Below are positions 61,560-64,000 of a DNA stretch of 64,000 nt, piece by piece (position 1 is the first letter of the stretch; every line of letters starts with the position of its first letter). The notes under the pieces were generated by a model. The model searched no databases. It saw only the letters and a list, made by a program, of their open reading frames with translations, and had not been told where the DNA came from. Source of the DNA: Methylotenera_A sp044222005 (GTDB taxonomy: Bacteria; Pseudomonadota; Gammaproteobacteria; Burkholderiales; Methylophilaceae); NCBI GenBank assembly GCA_044222005.1, contig JBGANY010000003.1, forward strand, positions 62,001 to 126,000, given 5' to 3'. The position numbers and the translations under genes were made by a program.

Positions 61560-61607
61560 TGCACCAAAATATGCAAACACACCGTTGGCGTGAACCAAAA
61601 CGGTGCG
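61560..61607 (-). promoter_or_regulatory. Two NtrC-like enhancer sites of the nirB operon
   Basis: TGCACCAAAATATGCA (61560-61575) and TGAACCAAAACGGTGCG (61591-61607) resemble NtrC's TGCACCAAAATGGTGCA (the second matches 14 of 17). Both lie at enhancer distance from the sigma-54 promoter. They partly overlap a long inverted repeat (61569-61616). Confidence 0.6.
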
Positions 61608-61616
61608 TTTGCATAT
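61569..61616. repeat. 18-bp inverted repeat between porin gene and nirB promoter
   Basis: ATATGCAAACACACCGTT (61569-61586) pairs with AACGGTGCGTTTGCATAT (61599-61616) with one mismatch and a 12-base loop. On the minus strand it follows the porin stop by 30 bases and is followed by TTTTGG, so it may terminate the porin transcript. It also overlaps the NtrC-like sites. Confidence 0.7.
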
Positions 61617-61646
61617 ATCTGATATTTTTTCTAAAAAAATAATCAC

Positions 61647-63110
61647 TTAAAAAGTGTACATCGCAGTGAGCCACAATTTTTCGGTATCGTGAATGCGGCC
61701 GCGTATGCCTGCCGGATTGGCAGTAGTGTTCGCCGCCGCAGCATAATGGTCGTCTTCACTGAATTTTCCGTACTCAAACTTGGCCATCCAGTTTTTATCA
61801 ATGTTATATGTGGCAGCCACATTCCACTCGGTGCCGTATTTACTGCCATTTTTAGCCGTGCCGCTGCCCACGGTATAAAAATCTTCATCCGATTTGATGA
61901 CGTGATAATCTGCAAAAAATTGGAAGTCATCCCACTTGTAAGTGGCCGTCACAAAAGTGTCTTTAATGCCTTGTCTCGGGGTTGCCAGGAATTTATCTAC
62001 CCAGCCCTGAAACAGGTGATTGGTACCAAACGGCGTCTGGAAGGCATATTTGCTATCGTTGCTTGACAGCAACTCCTGGTCTGCACGAATCGAGAAGTTG
62101 TCTATGCCAACACCGCCGCCCACTTTGTAATAATGTGCATCAATACGGCTGTCACCGCCTTGATAATCGGTTTGTTTTGCATATTCAGCCGTATAGAGTG
62201 CCCTTAAGTTTGGGTTGAACGGATGAACACCATCGAGGCGCAGGCCAAATGTTTTGTTGGACTGATCTGCGGCTGCATTGGGTTTGCCGTTATTGTTGAG
62301 CGTACCCGCACCGAACCAGGCATTGCCAAATCCAAGGTCCTCAAAGTCGGATAAATAACCATAGCCAATCAAATACTCGGTAGGCGAGATGCGGTATTTG
62401 ATGTTGGCGATTTCAAGCGCACCTTCATCACGGTTTTTGGTGGTGATTTGTCTCACGCGCTCAAAGTGCGATAGAAACACTTCCGTATCTGGAATACTTT
62501 TATTTAATACTGAAACACCGTCAAACACCTGCATCACTTGACGGAAGCCGATGTCGCCGATAAAACGTACATTGTCCAGATTAACTTGCTGGCGGCCTAA
62601 GCGAAAGCGCGTATTTTTGAGGCCGGTCCAGTCAACATAAAGTTGATTGATGCCAGTATAGGTCGGATCAACTATTTTTGCATATTCAACATTTCTGATC
62701 TGGTTTGAAGCGCCGTTAATCAGCGTGTTATTGGTGCTATCGTTGAAGTTATCTACAAACTTTGTCACATCAATCAGTTGTGCGGCGAAGCTGAAGTTCT
62801 TGTAAGGTGCTGTCTGCCAGCCAATCAAGCTGCGTAGAGTAAGGCCTTCAGCATCTTTGAGTTCCTGGTTAGCTGTAGGATTAGCCGTTGTTCCAACAAT
62901 GGTCGATGGCTGCAGGCCATCCTGATCCACATGTTCATAGCGTAATCTGAAACTGGTTAAATTTTTACCTTCTTTCACTGCATCCATAAAGGTGTATTCA
63001 TCTTCAGGTGCAGGTGCTTCTTCGGCAAAAGCATGTCCGGAAAAAGCTGCAATCGCTGAATATATGCTGATTGTAATGAGGCGTTTTTTAAAAGGTTTCG
63101 AGTTGTACAT
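61647..63110 (-). CDS. Outer-membrane porin (alginate-export family fold)
   Basis: A 487-residue beta-barrel with signal peptide (about 1-29, cleavage after AFA). The mature part is rich in alternating hydrophobic/polar strands, with FRLRYEHVDQDGL, RSLIGWQTAPYKNFSFAAQLID, RFRLGRQQVNLDN and the terminal WLTAMYTF ending in Phe as outer-membrane barrels do. The pattern is that of the alginate-export/porin superfamily. Next to nitrate genes it may admit nitrate or a co-regulated anion, which is an inference from position. Confidence 0.83.
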   Translation of the reverse strand: MYNSKPFKKRLITISIYSAIAAFSGHAFAEEAPAPEDEYTFMDAVKEGKNLTSFRLRYEHVDQDGLQPSTIVGTTANPTANQELKDAEGLTLRSLIGWQTAPYKNFSFAAQLIDVTKFVDNFNDSTNNTLINGASNQIRNVEYAKIVDPTYTGINQLYVDWTGLKNTRFRLGRQQVNLDNVRFIGDIGFRQVMQVFDGVSVLNKSIPDTEVFLSHFERVRQITTKNRDEGALEIANIKYRISPTEYLIGYGYLSDFEDLGFGNAWFGAGTLNNNGKPNAAADQSNKTFGLRLDGVHPFNPNLRALYTAEYAKQTDYQGGDSRIDAHYYKVGGGVGIDNFSIRADQELLSSNDSKYAFQTPFGTNHLFQGWVDKFLATPRQGIKDTFVTATYKWDDFQFFADYHVIKSDEDFYTVGSGTAKNGSKYGTEWNVAATYNIDKNWMAKFEYGKFSEDDHYAAAANTTANPAGIRGRIHDTEKLWLTAMYTF

Positions 63111-63151
63111 AATTTAAAAATCCTGAAAAGTTGAGTTAATTGATCTTTTTT

Positions 63152-63973
63152 TTAAGCTGCTTTTTTGGCATGGCGCTCGTATAAAAAGCGTAATACCTCG
63201 CTGCGCAAATGGTTGTAATCCTGGTCTTCTGCCAGTTCCAGGCGGTAGCGCGGTTTTGGCAGACTCACATCCAGAATCTCGCCAATTCCGGCAGAAGGTC
63301 CATTCGTCATCATCACAATCCGGTCGGACAACAATACGGCCTCATCTACATCATGCGTAACCATCACGGCAGTGCAATGCGTTTTTTCCATGATTTTCAT
63401 CAGTTCATCCTGCAGCGTGGCGCGGGTGAGGGCATCGAGCGCGCCGAAAGGCTCGTCCAGCAATAAGACCTTGGGTTCCATCGCTAACGCTCTGGCAATA
63501 CCCACGCGCTGCTTCATGCCGCCGGAGATCTCATGCGGGCGTTTGTCCATGGCGTGCGACAAGCCGACAAGCGCCAGCGCGTCTATTACGCGCAAGTCCT
63601 GCTGCACTTGTGTTTCGTGCTTAAAGACGCGCTCAACCGCCAGATGGACGTTTTCAAAGCAGGTCAGCCATGGCAGCAGCGAGTGGTTCTGAAACACGAC
63701 CGCGCGGTCCGGGCCCGGTTTTGCAATCTCACGTCCTGCGCAAAACAAATGACCACTGGTAGGTTCCAGTAATCCCGCAATTAAATTGAGCACCGTTGAT
63801 TTGCCGCAGCCTGAGTGGCCGATAATCGATACAAACTCGCCCTGGTTAATGTTTAGATTAATGTTTTTCAGAGCCTCGAAGACGCCTTTTTTGGTGACAA
63901 AACGCATATTCACGTTTTCAAGCTGTACGTATCTTTCTTGCATATGTCTTTCCTGCACATGTTTTTCCATCAT
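63152..63973 (-). CDS. nrtD: ABC transporter ATP-binding protein, nitrate/sulfonate type (NrtD-like)
   Basis: An ABC ATPase of 273 residues. Walker A GHSGCGKST (52-60), Q-loop VFQNHSLLPWLT, signature EISGGMKQR, Walker B VLLLDEPFGALDA and His switch VTHDVDEA are all intact. It fits the nitrate/sulfonate/taurine (NrtD/SsuB/TauB) group; the HSLLPWLT Q-loop and the nitrate-operon context favour nitrate. The permease and binding-protein genes would lie upstream, beyond the window edge. ATGs at 63973 and 63970 are both usable, with AGGA just upstream. Confidence 0.88.
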   Translation of the reverse strand: MMEKHVQERHMQERYVQLENVNMRFVTKKGVFEALKNINLNINQGEFVSIIGHSGCGKSTVLNLIAGLLEPTSGHLFCAGREIAKPGPDRAVVFQNHSLLPWLTCFENVHLAVERVFKHETQVQQDLRVIDALALVGLSHAMDKRPHEISGGMKQRVGIARALAMEPKVLLLDEPFGALDALTRATLQDELMKIMEKTHCTAVMVTHDVDEAVLLSDRIVMMTNGPSAGIGEILDVSLPKPRYRLELAEDQDYNHLRSEVLRFLYERHAKKAA

Positions 63974-64000
63974 CGTTTCCTTTTTTGATCTGAAAAGCTA

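Overview
The window looks like chromosomal DNA of a free-living betaproteobacterium, most likely Methylophilaceae (Methylotenera or Methylophilus-like). This placement is an inference from the gene families and their order (aa3 oxidase operon with a small assembly ORF, DUF2244, DUF2909 and DUF3149 proteins, a 1200-residue FAD/Fe-S oxidoreductase, and a nitrate-assimilation operon containing a kinase/phosphatase). No methanol-oxidation gene is present to prove it. Coding density is high. There is no rRNA, CRISPR array, insertion sequence or prophage.

Layout. 1-1.2 kb: C-terminal processing protease, cut by the window edge. 1.4-3.2 kb: small SelW-like, ferritin-like, NlpC/P60 and glycine-rich genes. 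3.3-7.5 kb: a tightly coupled run yoaA-arfB-tsaB-rimI-udg. 7.6-10.2 kb: lemA with two TPM-domain genes and a secreted protein with a possible Cys-His-Asp triad. 10.3-15.4 kb: proS, a lytic transglycosylase, DUF1097, a secreted protein and queA. 15.4-24.3 kb: tRNA-Leu(CAA), then the cytochrome aa3 oxidase and assembly cluster (DUF2244, coxB with a fused cytochrome c domain, ctaD, a 37-residue assembly ORF, ctaG, ctaE, DUF2909, surf1, an Sco-like protein, a broken ctaA, ctaB) and tRNA-Arg(CCG). 24.4-31.3 kb: cytochrome c5, apaH, ornithine-lipid genes olsB-olsA under a probable Pho box, a SlyB-like lipoprotein, a PfkB kinase, a TetR regulator, a membrane protein carrying a TetR-type effector domain, hemJ and tlpA. 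31.4-37.9 kb: a frameshifted FAD/Fe-S oxidoreductase, an unknown membrane protein, a structured repeat, DUF3149, pyrD and a GST. 37.9-46.3 kb (minus strand): clpA, clpS, a CorC-type protein, secF, secD, yajC, tgt. 46.4-52.9 kb: pssA, a leucine-rich leader ORF plus leuA, an EamA transporter, a HAD phosphatase, ypjD and ffh. 52.9-64 kb (minus strand): nitrate assimilation (nirB, MFS nitrate transporter, PP2C/Ser-Thr kinase fusion, nirD, nasA), preceded by an outer-membrane porin and an nrtD-like ABC ATPase.

Most notable: (i) a membrane protein whose cytoplasmic half resembles the effector/dimerisation domain of the TetR regulator encoded next to it but lacks the DNA-binding helix-turn-helix, with a TATACT-N4-AGTATA palindrome between the two genes; (ii) a leucine-rich leader ORF before leuA whose ATG falls at the predicted transcription start; (iii) 11-bp-phased Pho-box repeats before olsBA, plus a 14-bp inverted repeat covering the Shine-Dalgarno and start codon; (iv) a sigma-54 promoter with two NtrC-like sites before nirB; (v) ctaA and the 1.2-kilocodon oxidoreductase, each apparently interrupted by an internal deletion that also shifts the frame. 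These two should be checked for assembly error before any biological reading.
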